A stretch of DNA of 64,000 nt from Chloroflexota bacterium (GTDB lineage Bacteria; Chloroflexota; UBA6077; FW602-bin22; JACPRP01), in contig JAMCWX010000046.1 in assembly GCA_023480885.1 (NCBI GenBank), forward strand, positions 62,001 to 126,000, written 5' to 3'. The position numbers and the translations under genes are program-made. Position 1 is the first letter of the stretch. Every line of letters starts with the position of its first letter. Positions 28,684 to 37,057 of the stretch are shown one piece after another. A model generated the notes under the pieces. That model worked only from the letters and a program-made list of their open reading frames with translations, was not told the origin of the DNA and did no database searches.

Positions 28684-29007
28684 ATGTCAGGTTTCAGAAG
28701 TGAATTAGAGGCGTTGGAGTTTGAGTTACCGCAAACTCGCTATCCGTTGGAATTGACTGTCGCGGTGGCTGGCACGAAGGTCGATGGCGTGTTTGGAACA
28801 ATTGTCAACCACATCTCGATTATCAGTGATAAGGCTATCTGGGTGCACGAAACCGATCCAACGGTGGCGGCGACTGGTGTGGCAGGCGGTCGAATCTACG
28901 TTGCAGCGAACGAGAGGCGGGTTGTGGCGTGGAACAGCAATGCGGTTTCCGTGGTCAATGCGGTCGCGGCGGAGAATCCGAAAGTTTACGTTGAGGGCTG
29001 GGTGTAG
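28684..29007 (+). CDS. small virion-type protein
   Basis: 107 residues from ATG 28684 after TTGAGGTGAGAA. Beta-rich (LELTVAVAGTKVDGVFGTIVNHISIISDKAIWVHETDP... GRIYVAANERRVVAW). It looks like a small decoration or scaffolding-associated protein. It is the first gene after leader element A and precedes the portal. Exact role unknown. Confidence 0.55.
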   Translation: MSGFRSELEALEFELPQTRYPLELTVAVAGTKVDGVFGTIVNHISIISDKAIWVHETDPTVAATGVAGGRIYVAANERRVVAWNSNAVSVVNAVAAENPKVYVEGWV

Positions 29008-29043
29008 TGGTTGAAATGTGGCAGTGTGAGGTGATGCGACGGG

Positions 29044-30696
29044 ATGGACGAAGAAGCGAATGGCGTACGCAAGGTTAGGAGACAAGTCGGAGTGGGCAAG
29101 AAGCAAGGCGTGGTGAAGACCAAGGTTATAAGTGATAAGGTCACCAAGTACGGCTCCATTGGCTACACCGTGCGTATGCGCGAGAAGATGTATGAGCCGG
29201 GGCTGACTAGCTCTAATATCAACATTCCGCATGACCCGACAGAGCAGCGCAAGTGGTTGCGTTACTTCTACATCTCAGATGCGTATTTCGGGCACCTTAT
29301 CGACTTCTTCTCGGAGTTCCCGCAGACGGGGACACATAACACGCACCCTGACCCTGCTATCAAAAAAGCCTACGACGAACTCTGTGCGCGCATTGATATT
29401 GATACATATCTCCGTGACATCTTTTTTGACTATTACCTGTTCGGCGATGTTTTCCCCTTTGTCTATATTAATCCATCTTCGGGCGAGGTGACCGAGACGA
29501 CGCTACTCAATCCCGATGATGTGGTCGTCAAACGAATTATTACGTCCGACAAGGAGCAACTATATATAATTCCACCACAGGAATTAAAGGATGTGGTGTC
29601 TAGTCGCAAGCCAAAGGAACTCTACGACAGGCTTAGCGCTGACCAGCGCTATTACATCAGAAATAATCAGCCGATTCCATTGAACCCGATGCAGGCCGAC
29701 CACTTGAAGCGGGGCAACTCGCGCTATTCTCTGACGGGCGCGGCGCCTGGCTTCCGTGTGTTCCGCGCACTCATTCAACGCGACAAACTCCGAGATGCGC
29801 AGTGGGTCATGGCCGACAGGTTCACGACGCCCATCAGGATTTTCGCTTTGACAGGAATCGACGGGCAACGTCCTCCGACGAATAACGACGTGCTCGCTTT
29901 CATGAATATGTTGGAGATGGCTGACGATGATCCGAGCCAGGCCGTCGTAACGAACTTCAACGTCAACGCGCAATTGCTCGGAACGTCGAGTCAATGGGGG
30001 CACATTTACCAGGATATCAATTCCCTGGTAGACGAGTTTCTGGTCAGCTTCGGCGTCAACCGTTCCTTGATTACGGGCGGTGAAGTGACTTACGCCAATG
30101 CCGCCGTTGGGCTGGAAGCGCTCATTCGTCAGTTCGCCACGGCGCAGCGCCTCGTGGCGCGGGTGATTGAGCGACTGATTTACGAGCCTTTCGCCAAGCT
30201 GCAGGGTTTCGTCGATAAAGACGGCAATCCCTGGCCGGCGGATCTCGAGTGGAATAAGCTCGTTGACGACGAAGCCAAGAAGCAGGAGTTACTGAAAGGC
30301 TTGCGCAGTATGGCGCCTCCGCACATCTCTGCCAAGACGATGCTTAACGCTTACGGCCTAGACAGTGCCACTGAGGCTAAGGAAATCGAGAAGGAACGTA
30401 GTAGCGTGTTTGATGCGAATGCGCCGAGGGATGCGCTGCCGAGTCCCGATGAATCGTTTGACGAGGACTTGGGTACTGGCGGAATACCTACTGGCGAGCC
30501 TGTCGATGAGGAAGCACCAAGCGAAGTTCCTGTGGGTGGAATTCCAGGGGAGGAGAATGCAGAGCCTGTGCCTTTTGTACAGAAGCAGCAATCCAAGCGA
30601 GCGGCAAAGCAAATCGCTAAACTCGCGGGAATGCTTGGTGTTGACGAGTTGAACGAAGTTTTGGAGAAACACGGTTATGGGTTGGTAGCACTGTGA
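29044..30696 (+). CDS. portal protein
   Basis: 550 residues. It follows the large terminase block and has the size and pattern of long-tailed phage portals: GSIGYTVRMREKMYEPGL start, WLRYFYISDAYFGHLIDFFSEF, FGDVFPFVYINPSSGEVT, LLNPDDVVVKRI, RDAQWVMADRFTTPIRIF, and a C-terminal acidic, disordered Gly/Pro tail. A dodecamer would form the DNA entry vertex. The C-terminal QSKRAAKQIAK resembles the basic linkers seen in the large head proteins. Confidence 0.82.
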   Translation: MDEEANGVRKVRRQVGVGKKQGVVKTKVISDKVTKYGSIGYTVRMREKMYEPGLTSSNINIPHDPTEQRKWLRYFYISDAYFGHLIDFFSEFPQTGTHNTHPDPAIKKAYDELCARIDIDTYLRDIFFDYYLFGDVFPFVYINPSSGEVTETTLLNPDDVVVKRIITSDKEQLYIIPPQELKDVVSSRKPKELYDRLSADQRYYIRNNQPIPLNPMQADHLKRGNSRYSLTGAAPGFRVFRALIQRDKLRDAQWVMADRFTTPIRIFALTGIDGQRPPTNNDVLAFMNMLEMADDDPSQAVVTNFNVNAQLLGTSSQWGHIYQDINSLVDEFLVSFGVNRSLITGGEVTYANAAVGLEALIRQFATAQRLVARVIERLIYEPFAKLQGFVDKDGNPWPADLEWNKLVDDEAKKQELLKGLRSMAPPHISAKTMLNAYGLDSATEAKEIEKERSSVFDANAPRDALPSPDESFDEDLGTGGIPTGEPVDEEAPSEVPVGGIPGEENAEPVPFVQKQQSKRAAKQIAKLAGMLGVDELNEVLEKHGYGLVAL

Positions 30697-31067
30697 GCGA
30701 GACGAAGCTAAAACGTAGCAAGGGAGGCATTATGGTGGCCAGTGACATAGAAGTACTAGCAGAACGTATCAAGACACTGGAAGCGAGCAACAATATATTG
30801 GCGGCCAAAGTAGACAAGCTAACTGATGCGATGAACGCAGTTAATTTGTCACTTGCGACAGGTAGCCTCACGTTTGCGGCGAAGGCCGACCTGGAAACAT
30901 TGCGCAATTCCCTCACGGGCTATGTTCGAGTTGAGGGGTGTCAGGAAAAGATGACAGCTAAGCAGGATTCCGCACCACTGCGTTACACGTGGCAAACGAT
31001 CACGATGCTCGGTAGTGTAATCATGGCTGCTAGTGCCATAGGTGCCATGATTGCCAGATTTATTTGA
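30693..31067 (+). CDS. coiled-coil protein with C-terminal membrane anchor
   Basis: 124 residues from GTG 30693. Two heptad segments (DIEVLAERIKTLEASNNILAAKVDKLTDAMNAV; KADLETLRNSLTGYV) and a final hydrophobic helix (WQTITMLGSVIMAASAIGAMIARFI). This matches XhlA-like or holin-associated membrane proteins. Located outside the lysis cassette, so alternatively it could be an exclusion protein. Confidence 0.55.
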   Translation: MSETKLKRSKGGIMVASDIEVLAERIKTLEASNNILAAKVDKLTDAMNAVNLSLATGSLTFAAKADLETLRNSLTGYVRVEGCQEKMTAKQDSAPLRYTWQTITMLGSVIMAASAIGAMIARFI

Positions 31068-31091
31068 GACTGTGCGCTGTGAGGTGTGACC

Positions 31092-31283
31092 GTGAACGCT
31101 CCGCAACTACGGCATGGCTTCGAGCCTTGCCCAAGGTGCATCGGCGGTCAGATACTCAATTCGTACGGGCGCCGTTCATGTTTGCAGTGTGGGCATGAGC
31201 TACATAACGATTCAGTTTGCATAAAGGCTTTGCGGGAAAAGACGATAGGCGAAAAACGATTTAGGGGTAAGTGGCGAAGATGA
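31092..31283 (+). CDS. small zinc-ribbon protein
   Basis: 63 residues; GTG 31092 (GAGGTG upstream) or 31086. CPRCIGGQIL...SCLQCGHEL is a classical zinc ribbon, with a basic tail. Overlaps the next gene by 13 bp. Confidence 0.6.
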   Translation: MNAPQLRHGFEPCPRCIGGQILNSYGRRSCLQCGHELHNDSVCIKALREKTIGEKRFRGKWRR

Positions 31284-32014
31284 GTTACTTTTTAGGGAAG
31301 CTTCCTAAGAAGCAGGATAGTCGCAATCTCTTAGCACTCAGCTACCTTCTGCCGGGCGTCAAGGTGCCCAAGTCCTTCGACTACGAGAAACAGGTCAAGG
31401 GGCCATATCCGACGCTCGATCAGTGTGACGTGCCAGCATGTACAGTGTTCAGCTCAGCTTCGTCGCAGATGCGTTTCGAGAAGAAAGAGCAGGGCAAGAT
31501 CATCGTTCCTCAGTTTGTGGACTTGGTGACTTTCTACAATCAGTTCGCCCAACCGGGTGGTGGTGCCTTTATCCTCGACGTGCTGAAGGCATGGCGCAAG
31601 GACGGCTTGCCTTTTGAGCAGAGCAAGTACTGCATTGATGCTTTTGCCGAGGTTGCGATTGAACCTGACATAATCAAACAGGCACTCTACACGTTCGGGC
31701 TTTGTGAGATCGGTGTACAGGTCACACAGCACATGATGGACGTGCCTGACGGTGGCAAGATTGACCTGAAAGGCGACCAGGCTATCTTGGGCGGACACGC
31801 CATGTGCGTTGATGCATATAGCTCCGTTGGTTTGCGCGTCGTTGACACGTGGGCAGGTTTCACAAAGAGGCGGACAATGACTTGGGCCTATGTGCGGAAA
31901 TATATGGACGAGTGTTACTCGCTAGTCGATGCCAAGGACGCCAAGGTCAGGGAGTTGGTTGACGTGGAGCGGTTGCTGGCTGATTTGAGGCAGTTGGTTG
32001 GGGAGGTGATTTGA
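31271..32014 (+). CDS. papain-like cysteine peptidase-like protein
   Basis: 247 residues from GTG 31271 (ATG 31280 alternative). DQCDVPACTVFSSASSQM resembles the Q..GSC..NA active-site Cys segment of C1A peptidases. GGHAMCVDAYS resembles the catalytic GGHA segment, and VDTWAGFTKR aligns with the N-S-W-G region with Asp in the Asn position. No signal peptide. In structural regions of phages such proteins may process virion proteins or act in lysis; substrate unknown. Confidence 0.6.
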   Translation: MAKMSYFLGKLPKKQDSRNLLALSYLLPGVKVPKSFDYEKQVKGPYPTLDQCDVPACTVFSSASSQMRFEKKEQGKIIVPQFVDLVTFYNQFAQPGGGAFILDVLKAWRKDGLPFEQSKYCIDAFAEVAIEPDIIKQALYTFGLCEIGVQVTQHMMDVPDGGKIDLKGDQAILGGHAMCVDAYSSVGLRVVDTWAGFTKRRTMTWAYVRKYMDECYSLVDAKDAKVRELVDVERLLADLRQLVGEVI

Positions 32015-32697
32015 TGCAGGAACCGCAAGTCATCGAGCTTACCGCTTCCGATGTTCATTGGCCGATGGACAATAATCCGCCCTATCTGATGATTGGCGGC
32101 GGCAGATACCCAAGGCGCACCAACATCGATCCATTCCCTTGCTATCCGCACGACCTTGGCCTTGTCAAAGACCTGGTTACTGAGATTACGGAGCTTTGGC
32201 CTATTCCTTTTGAGACCAAGTTCTATGTGCTGCACTTCGAGACGCCCGATAGGACTAACGGCTGGGCACAGATGGATGCTATCGAGTATGACGGCAAGGG
32301 CGGCGTAAAGGAATGGGCCGCATCAATCGCCCTTCAGGGAAAGCGGATTCCTGTTCACCCAGCGATGACCCGATACCTCGTACCGCATGAATGTGGGCAT
32401 CTGGTAGAGGACGCCATCAACGCCAGCCGTGGCGAGCACGCCGATAATCGGAAGATTCTCCAAGAGTATGCGGCGCTGCGGGGGATGGAGTGTAAGGACT
32501 TAGCTGAGGGTGGCACCTGGCATCAGCACGTCGGAGAGATATTCGCCAATGACTTCCGCATCCTGGTTGCTAAGAGGGAGGTAGAGTTCTGGCCGCATTC
32601 AGGGATACCGAGGCCAGAGAACCTTGCAGCGGTGATCGAGTGGTGGGAGGCTCGCAAAGCTGAGTTGATGGAGGTGCAAAGTGCCGTGGCCGTGTAG
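32014..32697 (+). CDS. HExxH metallopeptidase-like protein
   Basis: 227 residues from ATG 32014. YLVPHECGHLVEDAIN gives H125-E126...H129 (zinc motif), and the later HQHVGEIFANDF could supply further ligands, as in zincin families. No signal peptide. It sits beside the papain-like protein, giving two adjacent peptidase-type genes. Target unknown. Confidence 0.6.
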   Translation: MQEPQVIELTASDVHWPMDNNPPYLMIGGGRYPRRTNIDPFPCYPHDLGLVKDLVTEITELWPIPFETKFYVLHFETPDRTNGWAQMDAIEYDGKGGVKEWAASIALQGKRIPVHPAMTRYLVPHECGHLVEDAINASRGEHADNRKILQEYAALRGMECKDLAEGGTWHQHVGEIFANDFRILVAKREVEFWPHSGIPRPENLAAVIEWWEARKAELMEVQSAVAV

Positions 32698-33085
32698 GTT
32701 GATTGAAAACCCATTCCGCGAAGGCGGGCCCGGTTCAAAGGACATTCGGATAGGCGATATGTGGTTTGACCCTTGGAAGCTATCCGAAGATTGCCCACCA
32801 GCCATACAAGCGGATTTGTCTGAAGAATACCGCCGCGACTGGCAGGGGAAACGGCCTCCGATAATCGTCGTTGTGCCTGGCAAGAACAAGGCGGGGTACC
32901 GGTTGATTCCCATTGATGAGCATTACACAAGGCCAGGCGAGACCCACGGCTGGACAGTCACAGGCGAAGCACCGAATATCACGTGCTCACCGTCGATCAA
33001 TGCCGTAGGAGCCTATCACGGCTTCCTACAAAACGGCGTGCTCAGCGATGACGTTGAAGGACGAACGTATAGCGAGGTGAGTTGA
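32681..33085 (+). CDS. phage protein, SPSI/YHGFL family copy 1
   Basis: 134 residues from GTG 32681. The C-terminal part WTVTGEAPNITCSPSINAVGAYHGFLQNGVL is shared with the products at 33085 (TVSPSILVWNKEERYHGFLERG) and 39462 (WEVSGEAPNINVSPSVHIVNRWHGWLKNG). The N-terminal part (GDMWFDPW...) also matches the third copy (GDMWYAPG). Similar small proteins are common in phages without known function. Confidence 0.6.
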   Translation: MPWPCRLIENPFREGGPGSKDIRIGDMWFDPWKLSEDCPPAIQADLSEEYRRDWQGKRPPIIVVVPGKNKAGYRLIPIDEHYTRPGETHGWTVTGEAPNITCSPSINAVGAYHGFLQNGVLSDDVEGRTYSEVS

Positions 33086-33417
33086 TGCCATCTCAGCGAT
33101 CAATCCACCTTCAGGCAGTCAACGCCAGGTTGCGCAGAAAACGAGAGGAAGTAGCGATGAGCAATACCGTTCAAGGCAAGAGGGTTAACGCAGACGCAAA
33201 TAAGTATGACTATGGTATGGAGCCGGGCGACTACGGTCAAGACGCCGATGGCATTTGGCATTGTATAACGCCTAATGGATTGGTGGGCACCTTAAGCAAC
33301 CATAGCGTTCAAGAGCACGAGGACGGCACTATCACCGTCAGTCCTTCAATACTGGTCTGGAATAAGGAGGAGCGTTATCACGGCTTTCTTGAAAGAGGAA
33401 TCTGGCGAGAGTGCTAA
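33085..33417 (+). CDS. phage protein, SPSI/YHGFL family copy 2
   Basis: 110 residues from ATG 33085 (TGATG overlap); an internal ATG at 33157 has the better ribosome site (GAGGAAGTAGCG). The core is GIWHCITPNGLVGTLSNHSVQEHEDGTITVSPSILVWNKEERYHGFLERGIW. Paralogous to its neighbour at 32681 and to the protein at 39462. Function unknown. Confidence 0.6.
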   Translation: MPSQRSIHLQAVNARLRRKREEVAMSNTVQGKRVNADANKYDYGMEPGDYGQDADGIWHCITPNGLVGTLSNHSVQEHEDGTITVSPSILVWNKEERYHGFLERGIWREC

Positions 33418-33438
33418 CCCTTGTTAGGAGGTAACACC

Positions 33439-33777
33439 TTGGGCATTATCAAATACATCGACATCAAAGAGTTCGTTGACTTCGGCTTCCTGCAAGAAGT
33501 CAATCGTCAGTTCCTGCATCCTTTGGGTTTGGCCTTGGAGGTTGCCGTAAACGACGATGGTTCAATGGCTCTCGGTGGCATATGGGATTATCAAGACGAC
33601 CCGGAAGGAATGGCGTTTGCTGATGAGGCACTAGCCAATCCTGCCTTCAAGGAAAAGGCCGAGCGTGTCCGGCAATTCCGAATGCAGAAAGCAGAGACAC
33701 GGCTACCGGCTTTGGGGTATGTCGTGCAGCCGGTGGATATCGGGTCATTTGTGGTTGAGGATAGCATGCCTGATTAA
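33439..33777 (+). CDS. hypothetical phage protein
   Basis: 112 residues from TTG 33439, immediately after GGAGGTAACACC. The type (IKEFVDFGFLQEVNRQFLHPLGLALEV...GIWDYQDDPEGM) is familiar from many phage genomes but uncharacterised. Ends with GSFVVEDSMPD. Confidence 0.6.
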   Translation: MGIIKYIDIKEFVDFGFLQEVNRQFLHPLGLALEVAVNDDGSMALGGIWDYQDDPEGMAFADEALANPAFKEKAERVRQFRMQKAETRLPALGYVVQPVDIGSFVVEDSMPD

Positions 33778-33807
33778 GGGCAACAAAAATAAATGGAGGT
33801 AACATCA

Positions 33808-33999
33808 ATGGACATTCGCTACGAGTTCAACAAGAGGCGAGACAACTTCTGGCTTTGGCTGGCAAAGAGGATGCCTAAGCGCTTCGTGATGTGGTGCGCT
33901 ATTCGCTTAATTGGCTACGCAACATCGGGCAAGTATGGCAATACCGAAGTGCCGAAGCTCACAGCGATGGATGCGGTGCAGCGGTGGGAGATGGCGTGA
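33808..33999 (+). CDS. small conserved-type phage protein
   Basis: 63 residues from ATG 33808 after GGAGGTAACATCA. The pattern FWLWLAKRMPKRFVMWCAIRLIGYATSGKYGNTEVPKLTAMDAVQRWE is widespread in phages; amphipathic helices suggest membrane association. Function unknown. ATG of the next gene overlaps its TGA. Confidence 0.6.
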   Translation: MDIRYEFNKRRDNFWLWLAKRMPKRFVMWCAIRLIGYATSGKYGNTEVPKLTAMDAVQRWEMA

Positions 34000-34313
34000 T
34001 GGGTAAGTTTCGCAAGAGGCCGGTAGTTGTTGAGGCGGTTCAACTGAACTGGAAGAACTGGAACGAGGTGTGCGAGTTCTTGGGCGACATCATTTCACCA
34101 TCCAATCCAGGCAGGAACGTTGAAACATTTTCTGACACTTGCGGCGAGGTTGGCCCGCAGTACATCGAGTTAACAATCCCTACCCTGGAAGGCGATCACA
34201 TCGCCAAGCACGGCGACTACATCATCAAAGGCGTGAAGGGTGAGTTTTATCCTTGTAAGCCTGATATCTTCGAGCAAACATATGAGGCGGTCGAAGAAGG
34301 GGTGGCCCCGTGA
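33999..34313 (+). CDS. KFRKRPVVVEA-type phage protein
   Basis: 104 residues from ATG 33999. The N-terminus KFRKRPVVVEAVQL and the GDYIIKGVKGEFYPCKPDIFEQTYE core match a very common small phage protein family of unknown function. Short beta-rich fold expected. Confidence 0.7.
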   Translation: MGKFRKRPVVVEAVQLNWKNWNEVCEFLGDIISPSNPGRNVETFSDTCGEVGPQYIELTIPTLEGDHIAKHGDYIIKGVKGEFYPCKPDIFEQTYEAVEEGVAP

Positions 34314-34370
34314 AGGCAAGCGAACTAACCGCCATAATAGGACATGTTTAAGCTAACTAAAGGAGAAAGC

Positions 34371-34706
34371 GTGAAACACTCCTTAGATATTGTACTTGTA
34401 ACGATAGACCGTACCATCCTAGACGCAGCGTTGGGGAAACTGCCAAGCGTCAACGACGCTGCTGTGTGGACGGCCCAATACGAAGTGAGTAATGTCGTGC
34501 TGGATGAGAAGGGCCAATATCGCTGCCACGCGATGGTGCGCTTCCACACATCTGCCGACCGGGACGCCTACTTCGCTACCATTGGGGCGCTGGCTGGCGT
34601 GCTGGATGGCTGTCTGCCGGGCTCGATGGTGCGCAAGCACACCTGCGGGCACGATGACGCCAGCGCCTGCCAAGAGGATGTAGTCTACGAGGTGGTCGGA
34701 CAATGA
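34371..34706 (+). CDS. hypothetical protein
   Basis: 111 residues from GTG 34371 after AAAGGAGAAAGC. Mixed alpha/beta with TIDRTILDAALGKLPSVND and CHAMVRFHTSADRDAYF; the end has a CGHDDASACQ segment. Overlaps the next mini-gene by ATGA. Confidence 0.55.
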   Translation: MKHSLDIVLVTIDRTILDAALGKLPSVNDAAVWTAQYEVSNVVLDEKGQYRCHAMVRFHTSADRDAYFATIGALAGVLDGCLPGSMVRKHTCGHDDASACQEDVVYEVVGQ

Positions 34707-34864
34707 TACGAGTGCAGTACATCTACAGTGAGGCGCTAAAAAAGACGATTGGATGCCGACATGTCGATAACTTAGGTAGAGTAACAACACTGCCCTTGAC
34801 AGGCAAGACTAACATCAAGGCTATAGAAAACCTGCTCCAGGCTCGGGCGCTGGAGGTGAAGTGA
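34703..34864 (+). CDS. 53-residue basic protein
   Basis: Too short for the track. ATG 34703 overlaps the previous stop, and its TGA overlaps the ATG of the next gene. Mixed basic peptide (IRVQYIYSEALKKTIGCRHVDNLG). Function unknown. Confidence 0.5.
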   Translation: MIRVQYIYSEALKKTIGCRHVDNLGRVTTLPLTGKTNIKAIENLLQARALEVK

Positions 34865-35991
34865 TGGCTTGGACGCTCACGGACGGCTCGCAATGGAACT
34901 ACCGCCAGAAGATCAGTGTCAACACCAACGGCATCGGCTTGGGCGGCAATGTGACTGCGCCGCAAAATATCCACATCGGTAACATTGCGACGTTCATTGG
35001 CGGGAACAATTTTTGGGCCAAGGTGAGCAGCACCAGCGGCTACATCGCCGTCACGAGTAGCGATGGCTCAACGGTGCTGGACTACGCCATCAAGGACTGG
35101 AATTACGCCGCGCAGGATATGTGTGTTGATGTGGAGCACACCTGGCAGAGCGGGGCCGACACCATCATCTACCTGTACTACGGCTATGTGTCGGGCGGGA
35201 CGTACCCGAAGGGGGCGAGCGATTTCGCCAATACATACGACGCCAATGCCAGGGCCGTCTACTGCATGAAGGACGACCCGGACAACGGCACGGTGCAGGA
35301 TTTGACGGCCAACAACTATGACGGCGCCAAAGCGGCGGCAGGTCATCCTGCCGAGGCCGTGGGGGCGGCGGGTAGGGGCCAACTCGGAGATGGCATCGAC
35401 GACAGCATTAGCGTCAGTTCGCTGATGTTCCCCTACTCCAACAACTTCACCGTGGAGTTCTGGTTCCAGAACAATGGGGACACGTCCTGGGCTTTCGCCG
35501 GGGCGCAGGCCGGCGGTAATGCAGGCATCATCTTCGACTTCAACCTACACCTTGCAAACAACATTGGCTTCGTAAAAATAAACGTGTACAATTTATTTTA
35601 CCCATGGGGCGCAGATAACAACAAGCATCACCTTGCATTTAAACAAACACCTACAGGAATGCATATCTGGATGGATGGGGCAGGCGTGATTAACAACACC
35701 AACGGCGCATCGTCCTTAGACCCGAACACAGGTTTCTGTCTCCACGCTCGCAACATATCCGGCAGCGTGGGCGATTGGTTCAAGGGGTTGCTGGACGAGT
35801 TCACGGTATCCAATGTCGCCCGGAGCGACGATTGGCTAATGATCCGCTACCAAGGCGTTAATAGACAGGACGACTGGGGTACGGTGGGCGTGAACTATTT
35901 GCAGGCAGACACAGCTGAATGTAGTTATATTCCTGAATCGCGTGGGGCTGGTCGCGGCGTTCTAGTTGCCGTCGGAAGGGGGATAGCGTAG
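34864..35991 (+). CDS. lectin-like surface protein (DUF2341 + LamG/ConA-like)
   Basis: 375 residues from ATG 34864. Residues 1-130 match the DUF2341 type (WNYRQKISVNTNG... TSSDGSTVLDYAIKDWNYAAQDMCVDV... TIIYLYYGY). Residues 150-350 are a LamG/concanavalin-like fold (FTVEFWFQNNGDTSWAF... HHLAFKQTPTGMHIWMDG... LDEFTVSNVARSDDWLMIRYQG). Such proteins decorate heads or tails and bind carbohydrate. It is followed without a gap by another structural protein. Confidence 0.7.
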   Translation: MAWTLTDGSQWNYRQKISVNTNGIGLGGNVTAPQNIHIGNIATFIGGNNFWAKVSSTSGYIAVTSSDGSTVLDYAIKDWNYAAQDMCVDVEHTWQSGADTIIYLYYGYVSGGTYPKGASDFANTYDANARAVYCMKDDPDNGTVQDLTANNYDGAKAAAGHPAEAVGAAGRGQLGDGIDDSISVSSLMFPYSNNFTVEFWFQNNGDTSWAFAGAQAGGNAGIIFDFNLHLANNIGFVKINVYNLFYPWGADNNKHHLAFKQTPTGMHIWMDGAGVINNTNGASSLDPNTGFCLHARNISGSVGDWFKGLLDEFTVSNVARSDDWLMIRYQGVNRQDDWGTVGVNYLQADTAECSYIPESRGAGRGVLVAVGRGIA

Positions 35992-37002
35992 ATGGAAATT
36001 TTCCGCAAACGCAACGAAGCGACTGGGGTTGTTTTCCCCTTGATCGACAGTGCCAACCGTCCAGCATTCAAAACTGTGGCGACACTGGCGGCAGGCGACG
36101 TTAAGATCATCTCGCATTCAGCAGGTGCTTGGCAAGCGGCAGCGAACACGGCAACCACAACACCTACTGAACTAGGGCTGGGGTACTACTATTTACCACT
36201 GACGGCGGCGGAGCTTAACCCTGATAATTCGCAGTATCCAGTCATTATTGTCTGTCATGACGCGGTGGGGGCACAATGGGATGACCAGTCTATTGTAATT
36301 TGGACGCGGGATGTCGATATGGATGACGTGATGTTGGCAGGGAGCTATGTAGCTCCGCCAACCGTAGCGGCAATCCGTACCGAGATGGATATGAATTCTG
36401 CAGACTTGAATGCGATCATTGCGTATGTCGATGAACTCGAATCTCGCTTGACCGCAGCCAGGGCACCCCTGCTCGATAACCTGAGTAATCTCGATGCAAT
36501 GATCAGTAGCCGCCTTGCTTCAGCTGCGTATATAACGCCTCCGACAGTGTCAGCGATTGCTGACCAAGTCTGGGATGAGGCAGCAGCAGATCATAATATT
36601 GCTGGTACTGCCGGAGCCGCGATCGCGAAAATCCTCGCCGGAGGCTCAACGATAATGGTTACTTCGCCCGTCGCCTCAAACGGCGATATTGAGATTTATC
36701 AAGGCGCCGATTACGCAACCCAAGAGAACCGGGCCCTCGAATGGACTGATCCGACAGGCGCTGCTTGGCCCGATCTCACGAACGCGACAGTCACAGTCCA
36801 CATCGGAGAGAGCTTCTCAAAGGCGGCAACAGTGATCACTCCGACAGGTGCGAACAAGAAGGTCAGGCTTGATCTAGCAGCAGCCGACACGGCGGCTCTA
36901 CGCGCCAGAACGTACGGGCTCTATATCGAAGCCTTGCTCGCTAATAATCATCAGATTCCTTTGCTCGTCGGGAGTGCGACAGTATTACAATCTAGTGCAT
37001 AA
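35992..37002 (+). CDS. phage structural protein (appendage-like)
   Basis: 336 residues starting immediately after the previous stop. Repetitive Ala/Thr-rich composition with an N-terminal RKRNEATGVVFPLIDSANRPAF and a C-terminal beta domain (ALEWTDPTGAAWPDLTNATVTVHIG... LIDLAAADTAALRA-like). It resembles BppU or head-fibre type proteins. Likely virion surface or adhesion component; exact assignment is tentative. Confidence 0.55.
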   Translation: MEIFRKRNEATGVVFPLIDSANRPAFKTVATLAAGDVKIISHSAGAWQAAANTATTTPTELGLGYYYLPLTAAELNPDNSQYPVIIVCHDAVGAQWDDQSIVIWTRDVDMDDVMLAGSYVAPPTVAAIRTEMDMNSADLNAIIAYVDELESRLTAARAPLLDNLSNLDAMISSRLASAAYITPPTVSAIADQVWDEAAADHNIAGTAGAAIAKILAGGSTIMVTSPVASNGDIEIYQGADYATQENRALEWTDPTGAAWPDLTNATVTVHIGESFSKAATVITPTGANKKVRLDLAAADTAALRARTYGLYIEALLANNHQIPLLVGSATVLQSSA

Positions 37003-37057
37003 ACGCGCTAATCAGAAGTATGAGGGTGAAGTGGTAATGAGGGTGAGGGAATTGTAG

